Shown: positions 8,538 to 16,322 of the stretch, in pieces
How the letters are laid out: every line of letters begins with the position of its first letter
How positions within the stretch are numbered: the first letter of the stretch is position 1
Position numbers and translations under genes: made by a program
Notes under the pieces: model-generated
Told to the model about the DNA's origin: nothing
Database searches by the model: none
What the model saw: only the letters and a program-made list of their open reading frames with translations
Origin: Ruminococcus sp.
GTDB taxonomy: Bacteria > Bacillota > Clostridia > Oscillospirales > Ruminococcaceae
Assembly (NCBI GenBank): GCA_019420505.1
Contig: JAHZHC010000008.1
Coordinates: 1-30,473 of the forward strand
Direction of reading: 5' to 3'
Length of the DNA stretch: 30,473 nt

Positions 8538-9098
8538 TTATTCGTTGTCATCACCTGATGTTATTTCATCAAAAGTAATCTGCTCTTTTGGCTGAGGAAC
8601 AGGAGGCAGATCTCCAAGTCCCGAAAGCTGAAAACTTCTGAGAAAATGTTCTGTAGTTTTATATGCAATAGGACGTCCGGGAAGATCAAGCCGTCCTGCT
8701 TCCGTCAGCAGATTTTTCTCAACCAGAGAATTAACCACTCCTGAAGAGTCCACTCCCCTGACGTTTTCAATAAAGCCTTTTGTTACCGGCTGATTATATG
8801 CCACTATTGCCAGAACTTCCATTGCCGCAGGAGACAAAACTGTGTTCTTTTTGATTTCCAATGCAGTTTTTATATTAGGAGCATATTTTTTCTTGGCGGC
8901 AAGCTGGTATGACGAATCAAGTTTCAACAGCTCAATTCCGCTGTCTTCATTTTCATATTTGTCAGAAAGCATATCAAGAAGTTCTAAAACCTCATCTTTA
9001 TCTGATTCTATAGAAACACAAATCTTATCAATATCAACAGGATCACCGCCTGCAAAAAAAATCGCTTCCAGCACAGGTAATTTATCTCTTATACTCAT
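8538..9098 (-). CDS. scpB: Segregation and condensation protein ScpB
   Basis: A 186-residue kleisin-associated protein of the SMC-ScpAB condensin. It has two winged-helix domains; 'LEAIFFAGGDPVDIDKI' opens the first, and 'LSPAAMEVLAIVAYNQPVTKGFIENVRGVDSSGVV' (read in two parts) with 'LPGRPIAYKTTEHFLRSFQL' marks the second. ScpB dimers bind the centre of ScpA and help SMC organise the chromosome at origins. The start is the ATG at 9098, which has an AGGA site. An alternative start 12 codons upstream overlaps the end of scpA. It follows scpA by 23 bp, as in most Firmicutes. An acidic C-terminal end (about 168-186) is usual for the family. Confidence 0.95.
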   Translation of the reverse strand: MSIRDKLPVLEAIFFAGGDPVDIDKICVSIESDKDEVLELLDMLSDKYENEDSGIELLKLDSSYQLAAKKKYAPNIKTALEIKKNTVLSPAAMEVLAIVAYNQPVTKGFIENVRGVDSSGVVNSLVEKNLLTEAGRLDLPGRPIAYKTTEHFLRSFQLSGLGDLPPVPQPKEQITFDEITSGDDNE

Positions 9099-9121
9099 TA
9101 TATTGTTCCTTTTCTCCTTAT

Positions 9122-10267
9122 TTATCCATAACACCAGAAATTATTTCTGCTGTCGCCGCCTGTATTGCTGTAACCCCAATAATATCGTCTTTCGTTCCAG
9201 TAATTGGGCTTAAATACAGTTACAGCAGTTTCGTTCTGCTCAAACAGTTCAATTTCATTTTTCAATGCATCATCACTATTATCAGAATCGCACCAATCAC
9301 TTGGTTTATCATATTTATCCGCTGTATCAACTTCTGAAACAATGTGCGGTTGATAAACTCTTTCAGATATTGATTTCACTGAAGGTTTATTCTTTTTGTA
9401 GACCGGAGTTTCACTGTTTTGGTGTTCATAATATTCTGATTGGGAAATATCATCTGGTTCACTGAAAGCTTCATCAATATCTTCTTCAATTTCATCAATC
9501 TTATTTCTTTCAGTTATTACTTCTGTATTTATATCGTCCTCAATTCCTATGGACTGAGGTGTATTTTTCTTAGTTTTTCTTACAAAGCATATCTCCGTAT
9601 TATCATCATTTATGTAAATACGTCCCGACTTTGTCAACTCAAGCACTGCAAGAAACGTTGCAACCTTTTCTGATTTACTTGTTACATTTTCATAAAGCCC
9701 GGACATTTTAAATACTCCATGCTTATACAGCTTTTTGAGGACAAATATTATTTTTGATGTAACCGATACGATTTTATGGGAAACAATGGGGGAAAACATA
9801 TCAGCCCTGAGAGGCTTATGATTTCTGCTTTTTGCCGATATACCCATATATGCGTCATAAACAGCCTGCGGTTCATGGATTTTTGTATAAGTCTTATCTA
9901 TAATTACAGGCACAGGAATTCTCACATAAACAGAATCACCAGCATATCTCTGTTTAAGCATTTCTGCGGCTTTTTTGCAAAGAGAATATTCAATTATCCT
10001 GCCTTCAAGATCCTTTTTCAATTCCTGCGCTTCTTCAGGCTGAGGCAGCAAGGAAGCGGTTTTTATATATATTAATCTTGCAGCCATTTCAAGAAACTCA
10101 CCGGCAGATTCATAATCCTGTTCATCAAGCTGATTCATATAATCAAGATATTGCTCTAAAAGCAAAGATATCTCAATGTCATATATATTAAGCTTGTGCT
10201 TTGAAATAAGATGAAGCAGTAAATCCAGAGGTCCTTGAAAAGCATCAAGTTTAAACTCAACAGCCAT
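9122..10267 (-). CDS. scpA: Segregation and condensation protein ScpA with a long C-terminal tail
   Basis: A 381-residue kleisin. The N-terminal domain 'FQGPLDLLLHLISKHKLNIY' (10-29) binds the SMC neck. Residues 30-170 contain the ScpB-binding middle. The C-terminal winged helix (about 172-228, 'KVATFLAVLELTKSGRI') binds the SMC head. Typical ScpA ends here, at 240-260 residues. This one continues for about 150 more, first acidic and probably unstructured (about 245-345), then ending in an aromatic-rich segment (YWNERRYYWGY near 356-366, then NNFWCY). The frame shows no break, and codon use looks like the core. Start ATG at 10267, 7 bp after the site-2 protease stop, so the two are likely translationally coupled. 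Confidence 0.93.
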   Translation of the reverse strand: MAVEFKLDAFQGPLDLLLHLISKHKLNIYDIEISLLLEQYLDYMNQLDEQDYESAGEFLEMAARLIYIKTASLLPQPEEAQELKKDLEGRIIEYSLCKKAAEMLKQRYAGDSVYVRIPVPVIIDKTYTKIHEPQAVYDAYMGISAKSRNHKPLRADMFSPIVSHKIVSVTSKIIFVLKKLYKHGVFKMSGLYENVTSKSEKVATFLAVLELTKSGRIYINDDNTEICFVRKTKKNTPQSIGIEDDINTEVITERNKIDEIEEDIDEAFSEPDDISQSEYYEHQNSETPVYKKNKPSVKSISERVYQPHIVSEVDTADKYDKPSDWCDSDNSDDALKNEIELFEQNETAVTVFKPNYWNERRYYWGYSNTGGDSRNNFWCYG

Positions 10268-10274
10268 GACTACC

Positions 10275-10958
10275 TCACACTATGATTCCAATAAGCAAAT
10301 CAATCCAAAACGTCAGTTTGTCCATTACCCACATCATTCCATCCTGAATCCATCCCAACGGTGTGCGCAGAACAGGAGAAAAAACAAGCAGAATAAACGC
10401 AATTGAAATATACATCTGATACTGGGCAATGAATCTGTCAAGCTTCGGCCCGGTAAAATAAGACAAAATCTTTGAACCGTCCAGCGGCGGTATCGGCAGC
10501 AGGTTGAACATTGCAAGACCGACATTTATTGCTGTAAAATAATATAATATCAGCATGATCCAATAAACAGCCGGCGTTTGACCTGTAGATATAGCATCAG
10601 GCAAAGCTAATAAATATGCTGTGTTTGCTATCTTATATAATATCATTCCGAAAAACGCAACAATAAGGTTGGATATCGGACCTGCTGCTGCACAAAGCGC
10701 CATACCCTTCCGATATTTCCTGAATCTCAACGGATTGACCTGTACCGGGCGTCCCCAACCAAATCCTGTAAGCACCATACAAACAGCACCAAGAGGATCT
10801 ATATGAGCAAAGGGATTCAAAGTAAGCCTTCCCTGATAACGAGGAGTATCATCTCCCATTTTTGTCGCACTCCATGCATGTGCAAATTCATGCACAGGAA
10901 TAACCATAAACAATACGATTAAATGAACACCAATCTCCAATATTTTTTCAGGCTCCAT
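10275..10958 (-). CDS. Site-2 protease family (M50) integral membrane metalloprotease
   Basis: A 227-residue polytopic protein. The first helix contains the zinc motif H23-E-F-A-H27, and a later helix carries the third ligand in 'NLLPIPPLDGSK' (Asp160). The pattern 'GRLTLNPFAHIDPLG' (43-57) and 'AAGPISNL' (91-98) is typical of the short, PDZ-less group found beside scpAB in many Firmicutes. Such proteases cut proteins within the membrane; no substrate is known for this group. The start is the ATG at 10958 with GGAGG upstream. It is the first gene of the operon, behind the promoter at 11006-11034. Confidence 0.92.
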   Translation of the reverse strand: MEPEKILEIGVHLIVLFMVIPVHEFAHAWSATKMGDDTPRYQGRLTLNPFAHIDPLGAVCMVLTGFGWGRPVQVNPLRFRKYRKGMALCAAAGPISNLIVAFFGMILYKIANTAYLLALPDAISTGQTPAVYWIMLILYYFTAINVGLAMFNLLPIPPLDGSKILSYFTGPKLDRFIAQYQMYISIAFILLVFSPVLRTPLGWIQDGMMWVMDKLTFWIDLLIGIIV

Positions 10959-11005
10959 TAATTAATCCTCCATATCACTTAAAACAATCAGATACTAATA
11001 AAATT

Positions 11006-11034
11006 ATTATACATCATATTCTGATAAATTTCAA
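11006..11034 (-). promoter_or_regulatory. SigA-type promoter of the site-2 protease-scpAB-rluB operon
   Basis: On the minus strand TTGAAA (11034-11029) and TATAAT (11011-11006) are separated by 17 bp, with TG just before the -10 box. It lies about 50 bp before the first gene and fires away from the valS promoter. Confidence 0.7.
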
Positions 11035-11081
11035 GAACTATTTTGGTTTGCATAAAACAAATCAAATTCAATGGTAAAAAC

Positions 11082-11110
11082 TTGACAAAAATATTGAAAT
11101 ATGCGATAAT
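11082..11110 (+). promoter_or_regulatory. Strong SigA-type promoter of valS
   Basis: TTGACA (11082-11087) and GATAAT (11105-11110) with a 17-bp spacer, near consensus. Transcription should start around 11117, giving a leader of about 140 nt before valS. Confidence 0.8.
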
Positions 11111-11147
11111 ATAATGTAAAATTATTTGTCGAAAGGATTGAAATACT

Positions 11148-11213
11148 GTGTTCAGCAAAACTAAAATATATAATACCATTCCTTTTGAAAAATTACCCGG
11201 CGTACGAGTCTGA
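11148..11213 (+). CDS. Putative 21-residue valS leader peptide
   Basis: A short open frame in the valS leader: GTG start at 11148, TGA stop at 11211-11213. It has a good ribosome binding site (GAAAGGA, about 10 bases upstream) that closely copies the one used by valS itself (GAAAGGA). The predicted peptide ends Leu-Pro-Gly-Val-Arg-Val, with valine codons GTA (11202) and GTC (11208) just before the stop. These codons lie inside the 5' side of the hairpin at 11196-11229. A leader peptide rich in the cognate amino acid next to a synthetase gene is the classic layout of ribosome-mediated attenuation. Two valines in 21 is suggestive, not conclusive, and conservation was not tested. It may be a chance frame. 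Confidence 0.45.
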   Translation: MFSKTKIYNTIPFEKLPGVRV

Positions 11214-11251
11214 TTTTTACTCGAACGGGATTAATTTTTGCGAAAGGAATG
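11177..11251 (+). promoter_or_regulatory. Structured valS leader with a stem covering the ribosome binding site
   Basis: CATTCCTTTT (11177-11186) can pair along all 10 bases (one G-U) with GAAAGGAATG (11242-11251), which contains the valS Shine-Dalgarno sequence. The loop between encloses a second hairpin: CCCG (11196-11199) with CGGG (11226-11229), and CGAGT (11205-11209) with ACTCG (11219-11223). Pairing of the outer stem would block translation of valS. The 5' arm of the outer stem corresponds to codons 10-13 of the putative leader peptide. No T-box consensus (GGGTGG..ACCGCG) is present, although clostridial valS genes often have one. Structure read by eye, not computed. Confidence 0.5.
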
Positions 11252-11258
11252 TTTAATA

Positions 11259-13880
11259 ATGAAAAAAGAGCTTTCTAAGCTTTATGAACCCTCAGAAGTT
11301 GAGGACAAAATCTATAAATACTGGACCGGCAATAACTGCTTTCATGCTGAACGGGATTCTGAGAAGGAACCGTATACTATCGTTATTCCTCCCCCGAATA
11401 TCACAGGCCAGCTCCATATGGGGCATGCGTTGGACAATACCTTGCAGGATATTCTTATTCGTTGGAAAAGAATGTCGGGTTATTGTACACTGTGGATTCC
11501 CGGAACTGACCATGCTTCCATTGCAACAGAAGCAAAAATTGTTGAGGCAATGAGAAAAGAAGGTCTTACTAAAGACGATCTGGGAAGAGAAAAATTTCTT
11601 GAACGTGCATGGGACTGGAGAAAGCAGTACGGCGGACGCATTGTTGAACAGCTGAAAAAACTTGGTTCTTCCTGTGACTGGGAGAGAGAGCGTTTTACTA
11701 TGGATGAAGGCTGTTCCAAGGCTGTTAAGGAAGTTTTCGTTAAATACTATGAAAAAGGACTTATATATCGAGGCGAAAGAATCATCAACTGGTGTCCTCA
11801 CTGCTGTACATCTATTTCAAACGCAGAAGTTGAATATGAAGATCAGGCAGGACACTTCTGGCATCTGAGATATCCGCTGACTGACGGTTCGGGTTATGTT
11901 GAGCTTGCAACTACACGTCCTGAAACTCTGCTTGGAGATACCGCTGTTGCAGTAAATCCTAAGGACGAGAGATATCAGAGCATTATCGGAAAAACCGTTA
12001 CACTTCCGTTGGTTGGACGTGAAATTCCGGTTGTTGCAGACAGCTATGTTGACATGGAATTCGGCACAGGCGTTGTTAAAATTACACCGGCTCATGACCC
12101 TAATGACTTTGAAGTAGGTGCAAGACACGATCTTCCTATTATCAATGTTATGACCGACGACGCAAAAATCGTTGAAGATTATCCTGAATATGCAGGAATG
12201 GATAGATATGAAGCCAGAAAGAAAATTGTTGAAGATTTAGACAAGGGCGGATTCCTTGTTAAAATTGAGGATCATACTCACAATGTAGGTACTTGTTACA
12301 GATGCGGTACAACTATTGAACCAAGAGTTTCTCTTCAATGGTTTGTAAAAATGGCAGAGCTTGCTAAGCCTGCAATAAAAGCTGTTGAAAACGGTGAAAT
12401 TAAATTTGTTCCAAAGCGTTTTGAGAAAAATTACTTTAACTGGATGAATGATATTCGTGACTGGTGCGTTTCTCGTCAGCTTTGGTGGGGACACCAGATT
12501 CCTGCTTTTTATTGTGACGACTGCAATGAAATGGTCGTAACAAAAGACGATTATGCAAATTGTCCTAAGTGCGGTAAACCAATGAGACAAGATCCCGATA
12601 CTCTGGATACTTGGTTCTCATCAGCATTGTGGCCGTTCACAACTTTAGGATGGCCCGAAAAAAATGAAGATTTAGATTATTTTTATCCTACAAATACTCT
12701 TGTTACCGGATATGATATTATTACCTTCTGGGTATCAAGAATGATTGTTGCCGGACTTGAAAATATGAATGAAAAGCCTTTTGACACCGTTCTGATTCAT
12801 GGTCTTGTCAGAGATTCACAAGGAAGAAAAATGTCAAAATCCTTAGGTAACGGAATTGATCCGCTTGAGGTTATAGCTAACTATGGTGCAGATGCTCTTA
12901 GATTTATGCTTGCAACAGGAAACGCCCCCGGAAACGATATGCGTTTCATTGAAGAAAAGGTTAAATCAAGCCGTAACTTTGCAAACAAAGTATGGAATGC
13001 TTCAAGATTTATAATGATGAATCTCCCTGATGATTTCAAAGCTGACAATCTTCCCGAAAATCTGAACGTTGAAGATAAATGGGTAATATCCAAATTCAAT
13101 ACACTTGCAAAGGTAGTTAATGAAAACCTTGAGAAATTTGAGCTTGGAGTAGCTGTTCAAAACCTCTATGACTTTATTTGGGATGTTTACTGCGACTGGT
13201 ATATTGAGCTTACAAAACCGAGAATTTCAGCAGGCGGCGAAACAGCACTCACTGCACAAACAGTTTTGGTATGGGTAATGAAAGGTATGCTCAAGCTTCT
13301 TCATCCATTTATGCCTTATATCACTGAAGAAATCTGGCAGGCCCTTGTAAACGACGGAACTGCAATTATGCTTAACGACTTCCCTGTTTATAATGAATCG
13401 TTATCATATGCTGATGATGAAGAAAAGTTTGAAAAGATAATCGAGGCTATTAAAGAAATTCGTGCAACAAGAAACAGTATGAATGTTCCCCCATCTGTAA
13501 AAGCAAAGGTTTATATTGAAACTTCTGAGCAGGATATCTTTAAATCAGGAGTTATGTTCTTTGAAAGACTTGCCTCCGCTTCTGAGGTCGACATTGCTGA
13601 TAAATGGGATATTCCCGATTCGGTAACGGTGGTTACTGACTGTGCAAGAATCTTTATCCCTCTTTCAGATATTATTGATGTCGAAAAGGAAATGGCACGT
13701 CTGAACAAAGAAAAGAAAGCTGTTCAGAAGGATCTTGATTTCCTTAACGGCAAACTCAGCAACCAGGGCTTCCTTGCAAAAGCACCTGAAAAGCTTATTG
13801 AAGCTGAAAAGGCAAAACTTGCAAAGGCACAGGAAAAAATGGCTAAAATCGAAGAATCTATTGCCGCATTAAACAAATAA
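11259..13880 (+). CDS. valS: Valyl-tRNA synthetase
   Basis: An 873-residue class I aminoacyl-tRNA synthetase that charges tRNA-Val in the cytoplasm. The HIGH motif is HMGH (53-56, within 'PPPNITGQLHMGHALDNTLQ') and KMSKS is at 524-528. The editing domain contains 'ATTRPETLLGDTAVAVNP', which removes mischarged threonine. A CxxC...CxxC zinc-like pattern (HCC, YRCGT and 'CDDCNEMV...CPKCGK') is present. The C-terminal 60 residues form the Lys/Glu-rich coiled coil specific to ValRS ('VEKEMARLNKEKKAVQKDLD'). The start is the ATG at 11259 with GAAAGGA upstream; an in-frame TTG at 11238 precedes the site and is not used. Full length for the family. Likely regulated through the structured leader described separately. 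Confidence 0.97.
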   Translation: MKKELSKLYEPSEVEDKIYKYWTGNNCFHAERDSEKEPYTIVIPPPNITGQLHMGHALDNTLQDILIRWKRMSGYCTLWIPGTDHASIATEAKIVEAMRKEGLTKDDLGREKFLERAWDWRKQYGGRIVEQLKKLGSSCDWERERFTMDEGCSKAVKEVFVKYYEKGLIYRGERIINWCPHCCTSISNAEVEYEDQAGHFWHLRYPLTDGSGYVELATTRPETLLGDTAVAVNPKDERYQSIIGKTVTLPLVGREIPVVADSYVDMEFGTGVVKITPAHDPNDFEVGARHDLPIINVMTDDAKIVEDYPEYAGMDRYEARKKIVEDLDKGGFLVKIEDHTHNVGTCYRCGTTIEPRVSLQWFVKMAELAKPAIKAVENGEIKFVPKRFEKNYFNWMNDIRDWCVSRQLWWGHQIPAFYCDDCNEMVVTKDDYANCPKCGKPMRQDPDTLDTWFSSALWPFTTLGWPEKNEDLDYFYPTNTLVTGYDIITFWVSRMIVAGLENMNEKPFDTVLIHGLVRDSQGRKMSKSLGNGIDPLEVIANYGADALRFMLATGNAPGNDMRFIEEKVKSSRNFANKVWNASRFIMMNLPDDFKADNLPENLNVEDKWVISKFNTLAKVVNENLEKFELGVAVQNLYDFIWDVYCDWYIELTKPRISAGGETALTAQTVLVWVMKGMLKLLHPFMPYITEEIWQALVNDGTAIMLNDFPVYNESLSYADDEEKFEKIIEAIKEIRATRNSMNVPPSVKAKVYIETSEQDIFKSGVMFFERLASASEVDIADKWDIPDSVTVVTDCARIFIPLSDIIDVEKEMARLNKEKKAVQKDLDFLNGKLSNQGFLAKAPEKLIEAEKAKLAKAQEKMAKIEESIAALNK

Positions 13881-13881
13881 A

Positions 13882-13920
13882 AAAATGGCTGTCTTCTATA
13901 AGACAGCCATTTTCTTTTCA
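13882..13920 (+). terminator. Rho-independent terminator of valS
   Basis: A perfect 14-bp stem (13882-13895 with 13900-13913), loop CTAT, followed by T-rich sequence; it begins 2 bp after the valS stop codon. Confidence 0.85.
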
Positions 13921-14025
13921 GTAAGAGCAAAGTCCATCATTCAAGTTCAACCGAGTAATTCGGACTTAGAGTTTCATTCGCCGTCTAAAAGGCTGGGAAC
14001 ATAAGTCATAGGTTATAGCTATAGC

Positions 14026-14580
14026 CTACTTTTTATTTTTATACATAACCTTTGTCTTTAAATCAACACTGTCATATCCCCAACGGAAAGACATACCTAA
14101 TGACAATAAATAAAACACAGGAACAACAGCCATTATTACAAATAAAAGCGGCGATGCCTCAGATATCCTTGCAGATGGTGCGATAAGGTCAATTATAGGG
14201 AAAAAGCAGGCGTTAAGAAGCTTATAAGCCGGCAAAAAATCTCCGATCGCCCCGCTCTTTGATACCATAAGTATACCAAGTAAAATATAATTTGGACACA
14301 TCGAAACAAGTCCCATAGTATATCCTAAATTTCTGCAAGGTTCTGCTCCATGAAGATTTACCTTGTTACGGCACATAGTTCCTGTTTTTAACCCATAGTC
14401 AGCCATAACGCATACAATCATCAATATTCCAACAACAGCAAATATAATATTTGCCGCCACACCGATAGCCGTTGCTGTTGCCCAGAAAAACAAAAATACA
14501 AACAGCCCGAAAAACTCAGCTTCCAATACCCGCAATAAAGCTTTTAATATCAACTTTCGTTTATTAATTCTATTGTCCAT
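14026..14580 (-). CDS. Unknown membrane protein, about five transmembrane helices
   Basis: I do not recognise this 184-residue protein. Hydrophobic segments are near 22-42, 44-62, 88-107, 118-136 and 145-163. The N-terminus is basic (MDNRINKRKL) and the C-terminus lysine-rich, fitting an inside-positive orientation. Between the second and third helices is a polar loop with two cysteines and the stretch 'CRNKVNLHGAEPCRNLGY' (70-87). It has an AGGAG site before the ATG at 14580 and its own promoter, and is monocistronic between valS and a divergent reductase. Similar small uncharacterised membrane proteins are common in Ruminococcus-like genomes. No function is proposed. Confidence 0.75.
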   Translation of the reverse strand: MDNRINKRKLILKALLRVLEAEFFGLFVFLFFWATATAIGVAANIIFAVVGILMIVCVMADYGLKTGTMCRNKVNLHGAEPCRNLGYTMGLVSMCPNYILLGILMVSKSGAIGDFLPAYKLLNACFFPIIDLIAPSARISEASPLLFVIMAVVPVFYLLSLGMSFRWGYDSVDLKTKVMYKNKK

Positions 14581-14608
14581 ATTTATTCTCCTAAAAACAG
14601 TTTTTTTA

Positions 14609-14637
14609 ATTATACCACACCAATTCCGTTTTTACAA
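14609..14637 (-). promoter_or_regulatory. SigA-type promoter of the unknown membrane protein gene
   Basis: On the minus strand TTGTAA (14637-14632), 17-bp spacer, TATAAT (14614-14609), about 30 bp before the start codon. Confidence 0.65.
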
Positions 14638-14654
14638 CAGCATTTATTAAAATC

Positions 14655-14683
14655 TTGTAATCGTATTTAAACTATGATATAAT
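14655..14683 (+). promoter_or_regulatory. Extended -10 promoter of the FabG-like reductase gene
   Basis: TTGTAA (14655-14660), 17 bp, then TATAAT (14678-14683) with an upstream TG (14675-14676) making an extended -10 element. It diverges from the promoter at 14609-14637; the two -35 boxes are 17 bp apart. Confidence 0.7.
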
Positions 14684-14714
14684 TTAAATATATAGATAAA
14701 AAGGAATGATATTA

Positions 14715-15449
14715 ATGAGAAATGTAGTTTTTGTTACAGGCGGTTCAGGCGGAATCGGCAGTGAAATATGCCGTGAATTTGCAAAAATCGGCTATCCTGT
14801 GGCAATAGGATTTAATAAAAACCGAGCCGCAGCAGATAAGCTTGCTGAAAATATTATAAGTAATAAAGGAACAGCAATTTCAGTGCACTGTGATATAAGC
14901 TCATATGCAAGCATAGAAAAGGCTGTTAATACAATCAGCAATGAACTCGGGGCCGTGGAAATACTTGTAAACAATGCAGGAACAGCAAATATAAATCTGT
15001 TTACAGACCTGACAGATAATGATATAACATCACTTGTGAATATAAATCTCATAGGAGCAATGCTTTGTGCAAAAGCCGTGCTCCCAGAAATGATAAAAAG
15101 AAAACAAGGTAAAATAATTAACATCACGTCTGTCTGGGGAGAAATAGGAGCGTCATGCGAAGTCGCATATTCAGCATCAAAAGCAGGTATTATCGGTTTT
15201 ACTAAAGCATTGGCAAAGGAAGTTGCTCCAAGCGGAATAAGAGTTAATGCCGTTTCAGCAGGAATTATTGATACCCAAATGAACAGTATGCTGAAAGAAA
15301 GCGACATTGAAGCAATAATAGATGAAATCCCCTCCGGACGAATAGGAAGACCGTCAGATATTGCAAAATGCGTCCGTTTTTTAGCTTCAGATGATTCATC
15401 ATATATATACGGTCAGATATTAAGAGCCGACGGCGGATGGTGCGGTTAA
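14715..15449 (+). CDS. Short-chain dehydrogenase/reductase, FabG-like
   Basis: A 244-residue classical SDR. The NAD(P)-binding motif is TGGSGGIG (8-15), the NAG motif is at 87-89, and the catalytic residues are Asn111, Ser139, Tyr152 and Lys156 (Y-S-A-S-K). It closes with the usual 'ADGGWCG', like FabG ('vDGG...'). Members reduce 3-oxoacyl-ACP or other ketones. It is not in a fatty-acid synthesis cluster here, so a housekeeping FabG role is uncertain. The chosen ATG at 14715 has AAGGA 9 bases upstream; an earlier in-frame ATG at 14706 is directly against that site. Its stop codon overlaps the stop of the convergent sfsA gene, with no visible terminator between them. Confidence 0.9.
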   Translation: MRNVVFVTGGSGGIGSEICREFAKIGYPVAIGFNKNRAAADKLAENIISNKGTAISVHCDISSYASIEKAVNTISNELGAVEILVNNAGTANINLFTDLTDNDITSLVNINLIGAMLCAKAVLPEMIKRKQGKIINITSVWGEIGASCEVAYSASKAGIIGFTKALAKEVAPSGIRVNAVSAGIIDTQMNSMLKESDIEAIIDEIPSGRIGRPSDIAKCVRFLASDDSSYIYGQILRADGGWCG

Positions 15450-16138
15450 AGCCTTATCTCAACAGGTTTATTAAGATTAATACTGTCAGGAGTTACAATG
15501 CTGTCAAATGCAAGTATTTTAACTCCTTTTTTCTGCGCTGCTTTTAATGCTTCTCCAAACTGAAGATGAGTTTCGTAATTTGGCATAAAATATTTCACAT
15601 CTTTCATCTGAATTAAAAAAATGATATATGCCTCAAATCCTGATTCAGCACATTTTATAAGTTCATTGATATGCTTAACTCCTCTGATTGTAGGAGCGTC
15701 AGGGAATATTGCTATCCCGTCTTTTTCAAGAGTACAGCCTTTTACTTCAGCATAAGCTTTTCGTTCGGCATTTTCTGACTGTAAATAAAAATCAAATCTT
15801 GAATCTCCATATTTGCTTTCCGGTTTTATAAATGGATTGTCTCCCATCAGTCCTCCCGATTCTATCCATTCCTCAACTACTCGATTGGGAATCTGGCTGT
15901 CCATGTTTATTAATCGGCTGCCCTTTTCTACTGCAACAAGATCATAAGCGGTTTTTCGATCAGGATTTGCCGATTTCTCAAGATATACAGTCGCATCAGG
16001 TATGAGCAATTCCTTGCATCTGCCTGTATTTTTAACATGACAAACTTCTATTTGTCCATCTATTTCAACATAAGCAATAAATCTGTTGGGACGGGATTTA
16101 AAATTCCCTTTATATATATTTTGATATCTCACATCCAT
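15446..16138 (-). CDS. sfsA: SfsA family DNA/RNA nuclease-like protein
   Basis: About 230 residues. SfsA family features are clear: 'FKSRPNRFIAYVEIDGQ' near the N-terminus, 'CHVKNTGRCKELLIPDATVY' and 'DSRFDFYL', then 'AYAEVKGCTLEKDGIAIFPD' and 'RGVKHINELI'. In E. coli it was named sugar fermentation stimulation protein; the fold combines an OB domain with a PD-(D/E)xK nuclease-like domain (the D...E-x-K residues are visible in 'SRFDF' and 'AEVKG'). Its physiological role remains poorly defined. The start is uncertain between ATG at 16138 and GTG at 16132, because GGGGGA lies immediately upstream; the GTG has the better spacing. Monocistronic, convergent with the reductase gene. Confidence 0.92.
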   Translation of the reverse strand: MDVRYQNIYKGNFKSRPNRFIAYVEIDGQIEVCHVKNTGRCKELLIPDATVYLEKSANPDRKTAYDLVAVEKGSRLINMDSQIPNRVVEEWIESGGLMGDNPFIKPESKYGDSRFDFYLQSENAERKAYAEVKGCTLEKDGIAIFPDAPTIRGVKHINELIKCAESGFEAYIIFLIQMKDVKYFMPNYETHLQFGEALKAAQKKGVKILAFDSIVTPDSINLNKPVEIRL

Positions 16139-16162
16139 TCCCCCGTAAATTTTATTTTTATC

Positions 16163-16191
16163 ATTATAGCACATTTAAATTGAATTTTCCA
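16163..16191 (-). promoter_or_regulatory. Probable sfsA promoter
   Basis: On the minus strand a consensus TATAAT (16168-16163) with a weak -35 TGGAAA (16191-16186) at 17 bp. Confidence 0.5.
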
Positions 16192-16251
16192 TAGGTTCAG
16201 CAGCAATGCAAATGTTTTTCTGCTTTTAACATCGTCAAAAAGCATCTGCGG

Positions 16252-16281
16252 TTGACAAAAGACTTAAAAATGTAGTATAAT
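16252..16281 (+). promoter_or_regulatory. SigA-type promoter of purL
   Basis: TTGACA (16252-16257) and TATAAT (16276-16281) with an 18-bp spacer. The leader is only about 35 nt, with no room for a purine riboswitch. A good AAGGAG site (16309-16314) precedes the ATG. Confidence 0.8.
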
Positions 16282-16322
16282 AAAATATCAATAGGTTTTA
16301 ATTTTTATAAGGAGTTGTAAAT

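Noticed and set aside
11117..11258. T-box riboswitch upstream of valS
   Set aside because: No T-box sequence (GGGTGG..ACCGCG) or Stem I features; the leader is only about 140 nt.
11292..13708. Several long open frames antisense or out of frame within valS
   Set aside because: They lie inside a clear full-length synthetase, lack ribosome binding sites and encode no recognisable protein.
13974..13986. A 13-base sequence TCATTCGCCGTCT shared with 20096-20108
   Set aside because: Only at 20096 is it part of a hairpin; two copies of one short word are not enough to call a repeat family.
14010..14030. Near-perfect 10-bp inverted repeat overlapping the stop of the unknown membrane protein gene
   Set aside because: The T-run is on the opposite strand to the gene's transcription, so it does not fit as its terminator; with valS already terminated at 13920 its role is unclear.
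16175..16322. Purine (guanine-type) riboswitch upstream of purL
   Set aside because: The promoter leaves a leader of about 35 nt and no riboswitch core sequence is seen.
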